In this document: one piece after another, positions 1 to 9,329 of the stretch
Layout of the letters: every line of letters begins with the position of its first letter
Numbering within the stretch: position 1 is the first letter of the stretch
Origin: VRUE01 sp963720805
Lineage (GTDB): Bacteria > Actinomycetota > Thermoleophilia > Solirubrobacterales > 70-9
Length of the DNA stretch: 64,000 nucleotides
Reading direction: 5' to 3'
Assembly (NCBI GenBank): GCA_963720805.1
Contig: CAVRGT010000007.1
Span: 124,001-188,000, forward strand
The notes under the pieces: model-generated
The model's database searches: none
What the model saw: only the letters and a program-made list of their open reading frames with translations
Told to the model about the DNA's origin: nothing
Made by a program: the position numbers and the translations under genes

Positions 1-1540
1 GGCTTCGTCCGCGCCGACAAGATCGCCCTCGCTGCCGACGTGCCGCCGGAGTCAAGCCGACGGGCGCAGGCGGCCGCTGTGTACGCCCTTGGCGAGGCCG
101 AGCAGCAGGGCAACAGCTACCTGCCGATTGCCGAGCTGACGGCGCGCACCGGCAAGCTGCTTGGCCTTTCCCCGGACCCCGAGGTGCTCTGCGAAGCAAA
201 CGGCTTGATCGACGACGAGGCTCGCCTCTATCGCCAGTTCACTCATACAAGCGAGTTGGCGGTCGCTCAGGCCCTGGCACTGCGCAGCGCCGCCCCGGCC
301 CACCTCGACCACGATCCCGACGAGGCGCCTGCGCGCGATGAGGCGGAGACCGAACTGACCGACGAGCAGTGGTCCGCCGTGCGCGGCGCCTTCGGCGCCC
401 GCATCTCGGTCCTGACCGGAGGGCCCGGCGTCGGCAAGACGGCCTGCACGCGGGCGATCGTCGAGGAGGGCGAAAAGGCCCACCTGCGGATTGCCCTCTG
501 CGCCCCCACCGGCCGCGCCGCCCGGCGTCTGGAGGAGGCGACCGGCCACTCGGCGCAGACGATCCACCGCACGCTCGAGTGGAGCCCGGGCCGTGAGCCC
601 GCGTTCAAGCCGGGGCACCCGCTGCCCGTCGACCTGGTGATCGTCGATGAGTCCTCGATGCTCAACCTGCGCCTGATCGAGGTCCTGCTCGGCGGCCTCG
701 CCGAGTCGACCCACGTCGTCTTCGTCGGCGACGCCGACCAGCTGCCACCGATCGGTGCGGGCAAGCCGTTCGAGGACCTGATCGAGTCGGGGATCGCCCC
801 GGTCGTCCGCCTCACCCAAATCTTCCGCCAGGCGGCGCGCTCGATGATCACGACCGCGGCCCACGAGATCAACCAGGGCCGCGAACCGCACCTCGAGCCG
901 GGCGAGGACCAGGACCATGACTTCTTCTTCATCGAGCGGACCAATCCCGAGCGCGCCCTGGAAGCCGTGGTCGAGGTGGTCGCCGAGCGGGCGCCGAAGC
1001 GCTTCGGCGTCGACCCGATCCGCGAGGTGCAGGTGCTGGCCCCGATGTACCGCGGCGCGATCGGAATCGACGCCCTCAACGAGCGCCTGCAGGCGGTGCT
1101 CAACCCCGACGGCAAGCGCGCCGCCGGCGACCGCTTCCGGGTCGGCGACCGGCTGATCCAGACGCGCAACTCGCACGAGCTCGGCCTGATGAACGGCTCG
1201 ATCGTCTTCCTCCGCGCCGACGATCCCGACGAGGAAGAGATCCTCGTCGACACCGACGAGGGCGACTCGCTGACGATCCCCTACGGCGAGACCGCCACCC
1301 TGCGACTCGCCTACGCGATCTCGGTCCACAAGGCGCAGGGCTGCGAGGTCCCGGTCGTGGTCGGCGTCTGCCACCGCTCGCACTCGCGGATGCTGAGCCG
1401 GCCGCTGCTCTACACGGCAATCACCCGCGCCCGCAGCAGCTGCGTGCTGATCGGCGACCGCGCGGTCGCTGGGGGCGGCGGTTCGCCGCGGAGATGGCGG
1501 CGGCCGCTACTCCGGACTGGCCGAGCGCCTGCGTGGATAG
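1..1540 (+). CDS. recD2: RecD2-type ATP-dependent DNA helicase, 5'-truncated by the window and frameshifted near its 3' end
   Basis: Superfamily 1B 5'-3' DNA helicase of the RecD2 type. The frame is open from base 1, so the N-terminus lies outside the window. Visible motifs are Walker A GGPGVGKT (about 421-444), the DEAD-box-like VDESSML (about 643-663), GDADQLPPIGAG (motif III) and TAITRAR (motif VI, about 1413-1433). Near the end the reading frame slips: the G run at 1471-1475 has one base too many. Dropping one G gives a plausible native tail, RYSGLAERLRG, ending at TAG 1538-1540; without the correction the frame runs on to 1653 with low-complexity Arg/Gly sequence. I therefore place the end at 1540. 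The frameshift could be real or a sequencing error. Confidence 0.88.
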
Positions 1541-1579
1541 CCGCCCTCCCTGCCGGAGATCGGCATCACCCTGGCGGGA

Positions 1580-2128
1580 GTGGCCCTGCTTGCCGGCCTG
1601 GTCTTCGCGATCCCGGCGCTGCACGAAGCCGCACTGGCAGCGATCCACGGTGAAACCGACAAAGTGCAAAGCGAGATCGCCAGCCTCGGCATCGCCGGGC
1701 CGCTGCTGATCCTGGTCCTGACCCTGCTGCACGCCGTCGTCTTCTACCCGGCCGAGATCGTCGACGCCGCCGCCGGGCTCGCCTACGGCTTTTTCCCGGC
1801 CCTGGCCCTGATGATGCTCGGCTGGGTGCTCTCAGGTCTCGCCTGCTTCTTCGTCGGGCGCTCGGTGGCACGGCCGTTGCTCGACCGTTGGTTCGGCTCA
1901 GAGCGCTTCGAGCGGATCGAGGCGCGGATCGAGCGCGGCGGTGCCAAGGCGCTGATCGCGGTTCGGCTGATCCCGATCTTCCCCTTCAGCATCGTCTGTT
2001 ACGCCTCGGGCGCCGCCCGGGTGCCGGTCTGGCGCTTCACCTGGACCACCGCGGTCGGCTACCTGCCGATCACCGCGATCTCGGTCTACTTCGGCACCCA
2101 GCTGGGCCTGCTCAGCGGACTCTTTTGA
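1580..2128 (+). CDS. TVP38/TMEM64 (VTT/SNARE-associated) family membrane protein
   Basis: Integral membrane protein of about 182 residues from the DedA-like VTT superfamily. An N-terminal hydrophobic segment is followed by the family core, including the stretch FYPAEIVDAAAGLAYG, a GR.VARPL segment, and RLIPIFPFSIVCYASG ahead of the last hydrophobic segments. The start is uncertain: GTG 1580 is used, but a CTG at 1550 in the same frame, just after the corrected recD2 stop, is possible. It follows recD2 closely and may be co-transcribed. Its end overlaps the end of the convergent protease gene by 17 bases. The family is linked to membrane lipid scrambling or transport, but the substrate cannot be told here. 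Confidence 0.8.
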   Translation: MALLAGLVFAIPALHEAALAAIHGETDKVQSEIASLGIAGPLLILVLTLLHAVVFYPAEIVDAAAGLAYGFFPALALMMLGWVLSGLACFFVGRSVARPLLDRWFGSERFERIEARIERGGAKALIAVRLIPIFPFSIVCYASGAARVPVWRFTWTTAVGYLPITAISVYFGTQLGLLSGLF

Positions 2129-4451
2129 CCTTGAAGCGGTAGACGGCGGGCGACTTGTCGCCGTTGCCGGCCGAGTCACGCGCGGCCACCTTGACCACGT
2201 GCCGGCCCAGCGTGAAGCGTCGCGCCAGCCTTGCCCGGCAGGGCCGGAAAAAGCTGCCGTCGATGCGGCAGACAAACGATGCGTCGCGCTCATTCGAGCC
2301 GAAGCGGAAGACCGCCTTCTCCCGGCGGTGACGGGTGCGGATAACCTTGCTCGGCCGCTGCAGGAAGAAGGTGCGGGGAGCCGGCAGATGCTTCGTGACT
2401 TCCACTTCGGGCGGCTGGGAGACAGTTGTCGTCGATTCGGTTGGCAGAGCCGAACCTTCACTGCCCCAGTTGCCCGGCGCCGCGGCTTCTTCGGGGTCTG
2501 CTTCGGATTCAGGGACTTTGCATTCGGGTTCGGAAGCGCCGCTGTCGTTGAGAACGTCTTCGACCGCGCCAACCGCTTCCACCAGGCCGGTGCCGACGGC
2601 ACAGGCGCCGAACGCGCCCACCGGCGCGGCGCTTGCCAGCAGCGCTTCGCGGATCCCCTGCGGTTCGGCGGTCGGCTTCGCCTCGAGCATCAACGCCGCC
2701 ACCGCGGCGGCATGTGGAGAGGCGGCGGAGGTGCCGCAGAAATGCCAACCCTGCACGCTGGAGATTTTGCCGAAGAAAGCGAAGAACGTCGTCCGTCCAC
2801 AATCGGTCGCGACGAGGTCGGGCTTGGACAGCACTTCGGGTGTGATCGGCGCGGCCGGGATCGTTCCTTCGACCGGACCGAAGTCGTGCACGACGGGGCC
2901 ATGCGAGGAGTAGGCCTCGGGTGCCGATTTGGTGCTGAAGCGCACCGCACCCACCGAGATTGCGCCGGCGGAGCCGCTGTGACCAAAGATGGTGGGTCCC
3001 ACCACGTCTCCGCCGCTCGACCGCGGGTACTCGGTGGCTTCGACGCCGCCGCCGTTCTCAATCAGGGCGAACTTGACCGGCGGGGTAACGCCCGAGAAGC
3101 GGTTGACAGCCAGCTGAACGGTCTTCGTGGCGCCGCTTTCGTTGGTCCAGTCGAGGACCTCGACCGGCATCTGGGTTATCCCAACGTTGTCTTCGTGGGA
3201 TTCGGCCCCCGGGATCAAGGAGCCGCTCGCGTTGAGCAGGAAGGCGTCGAGGTCGGTGCCGACGCCGTGCCACGGTTCGCCCCACTGAAGATCGACCGTC
3301 AGCGTTTCGCCCGCTTCAACTTTGATGCCGAAGGTCTTGTCGACCTGAGCGGCGCCCGGATTGAAGTCGAGGCAGTGATGTCCGTTTGCGCCGGGTATCG
3401 CTGCAACCGCCGGCGGACACGACGCCGCGTCCCTGAATTTCGGCGTTTCCCAGGAGGCGATGTCGTGACCTTCCGCGTCGATCAGGTTGTCGTTGCCGGC
3501 GGCCGAGAAGTAGGTCGACCCTGCTGCGACGACTTCATTGACGGCAACCGCCACGGGACCGTCTTGGAAGAAGGGCTCTTCGAGGTAGAAGACGTCGTCG
3601 GCGATCACTTTGGCGCCAACGCCCTCCAGTTCCCTGATGCTGTCGGCAAAAGCTTCTTCGCCATTGAAAGCGGAGGCGAAGTCGAGCTTCGCGCCGGGCG
3701 CCAGGTCATGGACGATCTGGGTCATCGCCCGACCCTCGTCCGAGGCTTCCGAGGAGTCGCTCTCATCGCTCAGTTCATCGACCGGAGTCGTGTTCGCGCA
3801 TTCGGTTCCGCCCGGCAGATCGCCACTTTCCACGTCTTCTGCCGCGTGGGTTGCAATTTCACCGCTGCCGTCGGCCGCTTCGACGGCCTGGTCGAAGGAG
3901 TCCGAGAGGATGCCAACGGTGACTCCGCTGCCATCGATCCCGTTGGCTGCCCGCGCGGCTTCGGCTTCGAGCTGGACATCGCCCTCCGAGACGACTTCCC
4001 CGGATGGACAGGTTGCAGCGGCGGTAACCGGCGACAGCACCGGCGTGACGCCCTCGACCCCCGGCACCCTGGCAACCGCATGCAGCTGTGTCGGCTTCAC
4101 CGCGACGGTGAGCCGCCGGTAGCGGCTGCCGGCATCGACGATCTTGGCGCGGGCGGAGAGCAGCCCGTCGAGGGCTGAGCCGGTGCTGCCCTCAATACGG
4201 ACATAGGCGAGCACCCGCTTTCCGACCCGGGCCAAACTGCCTGCACCCGTGGCCGAGAGGCCGAGAGCCCTCGCCTGGCGGCTCGGGCTTGCGGCTCGAA
4301 GGGCCGGGGCGGCCAGCTTGGCGAGCCGAGGCGAAAGGTCGCCCGAGCCCTGCATCGCGGCGGCCGAGGTGGGCAAGGCCGCGACAGCCAAAACCGGCAG
4401 AATCGCCAAGAGGCCGGCCCGCCGGCCTCCGAAGCTGTGCGTGCGCATCAT
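2112..4451 (-). CDS. Secreted S8 (subtilase)-family serine protease with C-terminal Ig-like module
   Basis: About 779 residues. The start is the tandem ATG at 4446-4451, giving MMRTHSFGG followed by a typical signal peptide; a longer open frame upstream has no signal character. The peptidase domain shows the Asp motif VTVGILSDSFD, the oxyanion-region Asn (AAGND) and the catalytic Ser motif GTSAASPHAA. Where classical subtilases have the His motif, this one has DEGRAM, so a Glu-Asp-Ser arrangement as in sedolisin-like relatives is possible. The last ~90 residues form a repeat-type module with two Cys (FVCRIDG..F.PCRARL) that is common in Solirubrobacterales secreted proteins. It probably acts outside the cell; substrate unknown. 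Confidence 0.85.
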   Translation of the reverse strand: MMRTHSFGGRRAGLLAILPVLAVAALPTSAAAMQGSGDLSPRLAKLAAPALRAASPSRQARALGLSATGAGSLARVGKRVLAYVRIEGSTGSALDGLLSARAKIVDAGSRYRRLTVAVKPTQLHAVARVPGVEGVTPVLSPVTAAATCPSGEVVSEGDVQLEAEAARAANGIDGSGVTVGILSDSFDQAVEAADGSGEIATHAAEDVESGDLPGGTECANTTPVDELSDESDSSEASDEGRAMTQIVHDLAPGAKLDFASAFNGEEAFADSIRELEGVGAKVIADDVFYLEEPFFQDGPVAVAVNEVVAAGSTYFSAAGNDNLIDAEGHDIASWETPKFRDAASCPPAVAAIPGANGHHCLDFNPGAAQVDKTFGIKVEAGETLTVDLQWGEPWHGVGTDLDAFLLNASGSLIPGAESHEDNVGITQMPVEVLDWTNESGATKTVQLAVNRFSGVTPPVKFALIENGGGVEATEYPRSSGGDVVGPTIFGHSGSAGAISVGAVRFSTKSAPEAYSSHGPVVHDFGPVEGTIPAAPITPEVLSKPDLVATDCGRTTFFAFFGKISSVQGWHFCGTSAASPHAAAVAALMLEAKPTAEPQGIREALLASAAPVGAFGACAVGTGLVEAVGAVEDVLNDSGASEPECKVPESEADPEEAAAPGNWGSEGSALPTESTTTVSQPPEVEVTKHLPAPRTFFLQRPSKVIRTRHRREKAVFRFGSNERDASFVCRIDGSFFRPCRARLARRFTLGRHVVKVAARDSAGNGDKSPAVYRFKVKRVR

Positions 4452-4650
4452 CTGAATCACCGTATCGACCGGTCTCCTGGCTTCCTCAAACACGGCTGGA
4501 CGGCGATCCGAGCGCCGCGCCTGCGGCTTAATCCCTGCTACGGTCCCCGCGTTAGGTCGGATTGATATCCGGCAAAAAGTCGTGTCTAGCGCTCGCGTCG
4601 TTGCTTTACCGAAGCCTCCGCGTTCGCAGCACAACAAGTGGAGGCAATAA

Positions 4651-4857
4651 ATGCCGACTGGAACAGTCAAGTGGTTCAGCGACGACAAGGGCTACGGGTT
4701 CATCACTCCCGATGACGGCTCTAAGGACGTCTTCGTCCATCACAGCGCCATCCTCGGTGAGGGCTTCAAGTCCCTTGCAGAGGGTGCCAAGGTGACGTAC
4801 GAGTCCGAGGAAGGCCCCAAGGGCCCGGCCGCGGCGAGCGTTCAGCAGACCTCGTAG
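4651..4857 (+). CDS. Cold-shock protein (CspA family)
   Basis: A 68-residue single cold-shock domain, the normal length for the family. It begins MPTGTVKWFSDDKGYGFI and contains both RNA-binding motifs, KGYGFI (RNP1 type) and VFVHHSAI (RNP2 type). It should bind single-stranded RNA or DNA as an RNA chaperone. The ATG at 4651 is preceded by a GGAGG-type ribosome site. The ~200 bases between it and the divergent protease start form an unusually AT-richer leader, which is common for csp genes whose long 5' leader controls translation; no specific leader element was resolved. A strong terminator follows immediately. Confidence 0.96.
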   Translation: MPTGTVKWFSDDKGYGFITPDDGSKDVFVHHSAILGEGFKSLAEGAKVTYESEEGPKGPAAASVQQTS

Positions 4858-4881
4858 TCGCGTACCGAACTTGAGCAGTTA

Positions 4882-4912
4882 CGGGGCCCGCCGCAAGGCG
4901 GGCCCCGTTTTT
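4882..4912 (+). terminator. Rho-independent terminator of the csp gene
   Basis: Perfect 11-bp stem CGGGGCCCGCC / GGCGGGCCCCG with loop GCAA, followed by five T. It lies 24 bases after the csp stop codon and is the clearest intrinsic terminator in the window. Confidence 0.95.
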
Positions 4913-4971
4913 GTCACGAGATTCAGGCAATCGCGAATCGCGCACAGCACCTACTCATTGCTTCCCCATTC

Positions 4972-6801
4972 ATGACTACTCGAAACGACCTGAGAAATAT
5001 CGCGATCGTCGCCCACGTCGACCACGGCAAGACGACGCTGGTCGACGCGATGCTCTGGCAGTCCGGCGCCTTCCGCAAAGGCCAGGACGTAGCCGAGCGG
5101 GTGATGGACTCGATGGATCTCGAGCGCGAGAAGGGCATCACGATCCTCGCCAAGAACACCGCCGTCAACTACAGCGGCGTCAAGCTCAACATCGTCGACA
5201 CCCCCGGCCACGCAGATTTCGGCGGCGAGGTCGAGCGCGGGCTGACGATGGTCGACGGAGTGCTGCTCCTGGTCGACGCCTCCGAGGGGCCTCTGCCCCA
5301 GACCCGCTTCGTCCTGCGCAAGGCGCTGGAGGCAAAGCTGCCGGTGATCCTCGTCGTCAACAAGGTCGACCGCCCCGACGCCCGCATTGCCGAGGTCGTC
5401 GACGAGGTCTACGAGCTTTTCCTCGACCTCGACGCCGACTCCGAGCAGATCGACTTCCCGATCGTCTACACCAACGCCAAGGCCGGCTGGGCCGCGCTCG
5501 AGGAGGGCGCCGAAGGCAGCGACCTGGCGCCGCTGATGGATTTGATGCTGGAGAAGATCCCGGCCCCCGAGTACGACCCCGACCACCCGCTGCAGGCGCA
5601 CGTGACCAACCTCGACGCCTCGCCCTACGTCGGGCGTCTGGCGCTCTGCCGCGTCCACAACGGCACGATCCGCTCCGGCCAGCAGGTCGCCTGGTGCCGG
5701 GCGGACGGTTCGATCGAGCGGGCAACCGTCTCCGAGCTCTACATCACCGAGGCGCTGGAGCGAGTCCCCGCCGAGGAGGTCGGACCGGGCGAGATCATCG
5801 CCGTCGCCGGGATCGAAGAGATCACGATCGGCGAGACGTTGGCCGACCCCGCCGATCCACGTCCGCTGCCGGTGATCAAAGTCGACGAGCCCTCGCTCTC
5901 GATCGTGCTCGGGATCAACACCTCCCCCCTCGCCGGCACCGAGGGCAGCAAGCTGACCGCGCGCCAGGTCCGCGACCGGCTCGACGCCGAGCTGGTCGGC
6001 AACGTCTCGATCCGAGTCAACGACACCGAGCGCCCCGATGCCTGGGAGGTGCAGGGCCGCGGCGAGCTGCAGCTGGTCATCCTGCTCGAGCTGATGCGGC
6101 GCGAGGGGTTCGAGTTGACCGCCGGCCAGCCCCGCGTGCTGACGCAGGAGATCGACGGCAAGCTGCACGAGCCGATCGAGCGGCTCTCGATCGACGCCCC
6201 CGAGGAACACGTCGGCACGATTACCCAGCTGCTGGCGGGTCGCAAGGGCCGCCTCGAGCAGATGGCCAACCACGACACCGGCTGGGTGCGGATGGAATAC
6301 CTGGTGCCGGCGCGCGGTCTGATCGGCTTCCGCACCGAGTTCCTCACCGAGACCCGAGGCACCGGTGTGATGCACCACGTCTTCGAGGACTGGGGGCGCT
6401 GGGCGGGCGAGTTGCGCCTGCGCCCGACCGGCTCGATCGTCGCCGACCGCCGCGGCAAGAGCGCCGGCTACGCGCTGATCGGCATCCAGGACCGGGGCAC
6501 CCTCTTCATCGGCCCCGGCGAGGAGGTCTACGAGGGCATGATCATCGGCGAGAACGCCCGCGCTGAGGACATGGACGTCAACGCCACCAAGGAAAAGCAG
6601 CAGACCAACATGCGCGCCGCCGCCGCCGACGTGCTCGAGCGGATGGCGCCGCCCACACGCCTTTCCCTCGAAGCCGCGGTCGAGTTCCTGCGCGAGGACG
6701 AGTGCGTCGAAGTCACGCCGGAGTCGGTGCGGCTGCGCAAGGTCGAACTCGACAAGCTGAAACGCCAGAAGGCCGCCCGCACCGGCAGCCGCGCCGGCTA
6801 G
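4972..6801 (+). CDS. typA: Ribosome-associated translational GTPase TypA/BipA
   Basis: 609 residues, full length for the family. The GTPase domain shows G1 AHVDHGKTTL, switch/G2 KGITI, G3 DTPGHADF and G4 NKVDR. Elongation-factor domains II, III and V and the TypA-specific C-terminal region follow; the segment GRGELQLVILLELMRREG is characteristic of domain III. It acts on the ribosome in stress-related translation and subunit assembly. The start is ATG 4972, right after the csp terminator, so it probably has its own promoter in 4913-4971. It converges on the regulator gene at 6798 with a 3-base stop overlap. Confidence 0.96.
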   Translation: MTTRNDLRNIAIVAHVDHGKTTLVDAMLWQSGAFRKGQDVAERVMDSMDLEREKGITILAKNTAVNYSGVKLNIVDTPGHADFGGEVERGLTMVDGVLLLVDASEGPLPQTRFVLRKALEAKLPVILVVNKVDRPDARIAEVVDEVYELFLDLDADSEQIDFPIVYTNAKAGWAALEEGAEGSDLAPLMDLMLEKIPAPEYDPDHPLQAHVTNLDASPYVGRLALCRVHNGTIRSGQQVAWCRADGSIERATVSELYITEALERVPAEEVGPGEIIAVAGIEEITIGETLADPADPRPLPVIKVDEPSLSIVLGINTSPLAGTEGSKLTARQVRDRLDAELVGNVSIRVNDTERPDAWEVQGRGELQLVILLELMRREGFELTAGQPRVLTQEIDGKLHEPIERLSIDAPEEHVGTITQLLAGRKGRLEQMANHDTGWVRMEYLVPARGLIGFRTEFLTETRGTGVMHHVFEDWGRWAGELRLRPTGSIVADRRGKSAGYALIGIQDRGTLFIGPGEEVYEGMIIGENARAEDMDVNATKEKQQTNMRAAAADVLERMAPPTRLSLEAAVEFLREDECVEVTPESVRLRKVELDKLKRQKAARTGSRAG

Positions 6802-7367
6802 TCCGGCTCGGGACCGCGCGGGGGCATCTCGCAGCAGAGCATCGCTGAGAGCACCGGGAAGCCAGACTCACCCTTCTCGGCCAGCCGTTCGCCACTGGCC
6901 GCCTCGACCGCGAAGACTGCGGCGAGGGCATCGTTGTAGATGCGGCGCAGTTCTTCCCAACCCTGCTCGTCGAGCATTGGAATCGATCGGCTCGCGTGAG
7001 AATCCTTGCGGGCCAAGAGGGTGCCGCTCTCGACGGCCTCGCGAGCGTCGGTGCTGATCATCTCGACGATCCAGGCGCTCATCCGCCTCTGTTCCTCGAG
7101 GTCGAGCTCCGCCCAATCCGCGTCGTCCCAGAGCACCCGCACGAGCGCCCGGTAGCGCGGCTCCACGACGCCGCGCCGCAGCGCCTCGCCGACCACCTCA
7201 ATCATGTCGTCGTCATGCATCCGGTCCAAAAGGCGACCGGCCGCCGCCGGCTCGATCCCGAGCTCATCCGCGATCTCGCCGACCCCGGCCGACCGTTCGT
7301 TGAGCAGCGTCAGCGCGTTGAGCCGATCCGGATCTGAGCCGAGGCCAATCAGTCGTCGGTCGATCAT
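6798..7367 (-). CDS. Winged-helix (ArsR-like) transcriptional regulator
   Basis: 189 residues starting at ATG 7365-7367 (MIDRRLIGLGSDPDRLNAL). The N-terminal ~80 residues read as a winged helix: LTLLNERSAGVGEIADELG, then GIEPAAAGRLLDRMHDDDMIEVV. The C-terminal half, rich in acidic and Trp residues (WDDADWAELDLEEQRR), lacks a recognisable ligand motif. The same architecture is common in Solirubrobacterales regulators of unknown signal. It is monocistronic between typA and the acyl-CoA dehydrogenase unit, so the context gives no target. Confidence 0.7.
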   Translation of the reverse strand: MIDRRLIGLGSDPDRLNALTLLNERSAGVGEIADELGIEPAAAGRLLDRMHDDDMIEVVGEALRRGVVEPRYRALVRVLWDDADWAELDLEEQRRMSAWIVEMISTDAREAVESGTLLARKDSHASRSIPMLDEQGWEELRRIYNDALAAVFAVEAASGERLAEKGESGFPVLSAMLCCEMPPRGPEPD

Positions 7368-7398
7368 TGGTCCACCATAACTTGCCAGTCCGGCATAG

Positions 7399-7433
7399 AA
7401 AAAGAGCCGCCGGGCACTCGCCCGGCGGCTCTT
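7399..7433 (-). terminator. Rho-independent terminator downstream of the acyl-CoA dehydrogenase
   Basis: On the minus strand a 14-bp stem AAGAGCCGCCGGGC / GCCCGGCGGCTCTT with a 4-base loop is followed by a T run (the A run 7399-7403 on the plus strand). It sits 37 bases past the dehydrogenase stop at 7471. Confidence 0.92.
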
Positions 7434-7470
7434 GACTAGGGCCCCTGCCCTAAATCCTCTGTGGCCGTTT

Positions 7471-8703
7471 CTAGACGGTCGCCGCGGCCTGCTCGGACTG
7501 ACTGTCCTCGGACGCTTTGGCGGCATTTGCCTCGGCCTCGGGGGTGGGCTCCCCGACGGCCCGCGGCAGCAGCACTTCTTTGGCGATGACCAGACGCTGG
7601 ATCTGGCTGGTCCCCTCGTAGAGCTGCATGATCTTGGCGTCGCGCATCAGCTTCTCCACCGGGTACTCCTTGATGAAGCCGTAGCCGCCGTAGACCTGCA
7701 CGGCGTCGACCGCGATCTCCATCGCCGAGTCGGCGGCGAAGCGCTTGGCCATCGAGGAGACCTTGCTGTTGCGAATGCCCTGATCGAGCATGACGGCGGA
7801 GTTCCAGACCAGCAGGCGGCCGGCCTCGACCTTGGTCGCCATGTCGGCGATCATGAACTGGATCGCCTGGTGCATCGCGATCGGCACGCCGAACTGAACC
7901 CTTTCCTTGGAGTACTCGGTGGCGTACTCGAGCGCCGCGCGGCCGATGCCGACGGCCATTGCCGAGACGCCGGGGCGGGTGCGGTCGAGGGTCATCATCG
8001 CCAACTTGAAGCCCTTGTTTTCCTCGCCGATCAGGTTCTCGGCCGGGATCTCGACTTCGTCGAAGGAGATGGTCGCGGTATTCGATGCCCGCTGGCCCAT
8101 CTTGTCCTCCTTCTTGTCGACGGAGACCCCGGGGAGGTCGGCATCGACGACGAAGGCGCTGATCCCGCGGTGGCCGGCCTCGGGATCGGTCTTGGCGTAG
8201 ACGGTGAAGTAGTCGGCGTAGGTGCCGTTTGTGATGAAGCACTTGGAGCCGCTGATGACGTACTTGTCGCCCTTCTTCACGGCCTTGGTCTTCATCCCGC
8301 TGACGTCGGAACCGGCGTCGGGCTCGGTCAGGCAGAAGGAGGCGAGCTTCTTGTCCTCGGTCAGCATGCCGAGGTACTTCTTCTTGGTCTCCTCGGAGCC
8401 GCCGAGCGTGATCGGCGCCGAGGCGAGGCCGTTGGCCATCAGCGTGGTGCCGATGCCCGAGCAGCCCCAGCCCATCTCCTCCTCAATCAGGCAACCGGAG
8501 AGGTAGTCCAGGCCGGGTCCGCCGTAGGCCTCGGGGATGTGGGTGTTCATCAACCCGACCTCCCAGGCCATGTCGATGATGTCCTGGGGCCAGGTGCCGT
8601 CCTTGTCGTACTCCCAGGCAACCCTGCGCATCTCTTTCTCGGCAAAGCTGTGCGCGAGCTCGCGTAGGTCTTTCTGCTCGTCGGTGAGGGTGAAGTCAAC
8701 CAC
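7471..8703 (-). CDS. Acyl-CoA dehydrogenase
   Basis: 410 residues, a complete FAD-dependent acyl-CoA dehydrogenase that introduces the alpha-beta double bond in acyl-CoA for beta-oxidation or related catabolism. Family signatures are CLTEPDAGSDVSGMKTKA (FAD/substrate), an acyl-binding QFMIADMA segment, VDAVQVYGGYGFIKEYPVEK and LYEGTSQIQRLVIAKE, where the Glu of EGT is the usual catalytic base. The ~25-residue C-terminal extension is Glu/Ala-rich. The start is GTG 8701-8703. A perfect-arm palindrome 69 bases upstream suggests TetR-type control. Chain-length specificity is not predictable from these motifs. Confidence 0.94.
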   Translation of the reverse strand: MVDFTLTDEQKDLRELAHSFAEKEMRRVAWEYDKDGTWPQDIIDMAWEVGLMNTHIPEAYGGPGLDYLSGCLIEEEMGWGCSGIGTTLMANGLASAPITLGGSEETKKKYLGMLTEDKKLASFCLTEPDAGSDVSGMKTKAVKKGDKYVISGSKCFITNGTYADYFTVYAKTDPEAGHRGISAFVVDADLPGVSVDKKEDKMGQRASNTATISFDEVEIPAENLIGEENKGFKLAMMTLDRTRPGVSAMAVGIGRAALEYATEYSKERVQFGVPIAMHQAIQFMIADMATKVEAGRLLVWNSAVMLDQGIRNSKVSSMAKRFAADSAMEIAVDAVQVYGGYGFIKEYPVEKLMRDAKIMQLYEGTSQIQRLVIAKEVLLPRAVGEPTPEAEANAAKASEDSQSEQAAATV

Positions 8704-8771
8704 GGGTCGGGGGCTCCTTATGTCGTTGCGTAAGCCTTTTGCTGCGGCCTCGCCACGGGGCGACGACCACC

Positions 8772-8791
8772 GATTGACTGGTCAGTCAATC
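8772..8791. promoter_or_regulatory. TetR-type operator palindrome upstream of the acyl-CoA dehydrogenase
   Basis: Perfect 9-bp arms GATTGACTG / CAGTCAATC separated by GT. The spacing and AT-rich outer halves resemble operators of TetR-family repressors of fatty-acid genes. It lies between the divergent dehydrogenase (start 8703) and the small membrane protein gene (8841), so it could act on either. No TetR gene is adjacent; the nearest in the window is at 62572. Confidence 0.6.
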
Positions 8792-8840
8792 AAGCAGAAA
8801 GGGTACCGGATAGCGGCATCGAAGCGACAGCCCTACCCTT

Positions 8841-9329
8841 GTGGCGATGGTCTGCCCGATGGCATTGACCGACATTCAGAGCGGCTACCTGCTGGCCGTC
8901 GTCACACTTGCCGTGCTCCCCATCGCCGCGATCAGCTTTGCCCGCTCCGGAACCGCCTGGAAAGAGCTCGGCAAGGGCCGCTTCGGCGTCATGCAGTCGA
9001 TGCCGCCGCCGCGCCTGGCCCAGCCCTCGCCGGAGATCGATCTGGCGATCCAGGCGGCCGAGGCGCGGCAGATGCTGGAGGCGAAGTCCTACCGGCGCAC
9101 ACAGCGAGGCGAGGAGCCGCTCGATGTCGAGGCCGAGATGGCGGCCCTGCTCGACACCGAGCTGAGCGCCAAGAAGGGCAAGCGCAACCTCGACGAGAAG
9201 CTGCGCGCCGAAGTCCGCGAGCTGGTGATTGCCCGCAACGAACGGCGCATGCGCCGCGGCGAGGAGCCGCTCGACGTCGAGGCCGAGGTCGAGCGGCAGG
9301 TCGCGGATTTCATAGGATTGGGCAACTGA
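8841..9329 (+). CDS. Single-span membrane protein with an internal repeat, function unknown
   Basis: About 155-162 residues; GTG 8841, ATG 8847 and ATG 8859 are all possible starts. Residues ~10-30 form one membrane helix (GYLLAVVTLAVLPIAAISFA). The cytoplasmic tail contains the motif RRGEEPLDVEAE twice (as RTQRGEEPLDVEAEM and RMRRGEEPLDVEAEV), about 49 residues apart, each ending a basic helix. The repeat is also clear at DNA level (about 9109 and 9256). It is joined by a 4-base ATGA overlap to the next gene, so the two are translationally coupled. I do not recognise a named family; lineage-restricted conservation is suspected. Confidence 0.65.
   Translation: MAMVCPMALTDIQSGYLLAVVTLAVLPIAAISFARSGTAWKELGKGRFGVMQSMPPPRLAQPSPEIDLAIQAAEARQMLEAKSYRRTQRGEEPLDVEAEMAALLDTELSAKKGKRNLDEKLRAEVRELVIARNERRMRRGEEPLDVEAEVERQVADFIGLGN

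Noticed and set aside
2199..4178. 659-codon open frame opposite the S8 protease
   Set aside because: The minus-strand protease has signal peptide, catalytic motifs and C-terminal module; the plus frame has none.
7432..8667. 411-codon plus-strand open frame opposite the acyl-CoA dehydrogenase
   Set aside because: Begins inside the terminator and mirrors a gene with intact family signatures; no independent motif.
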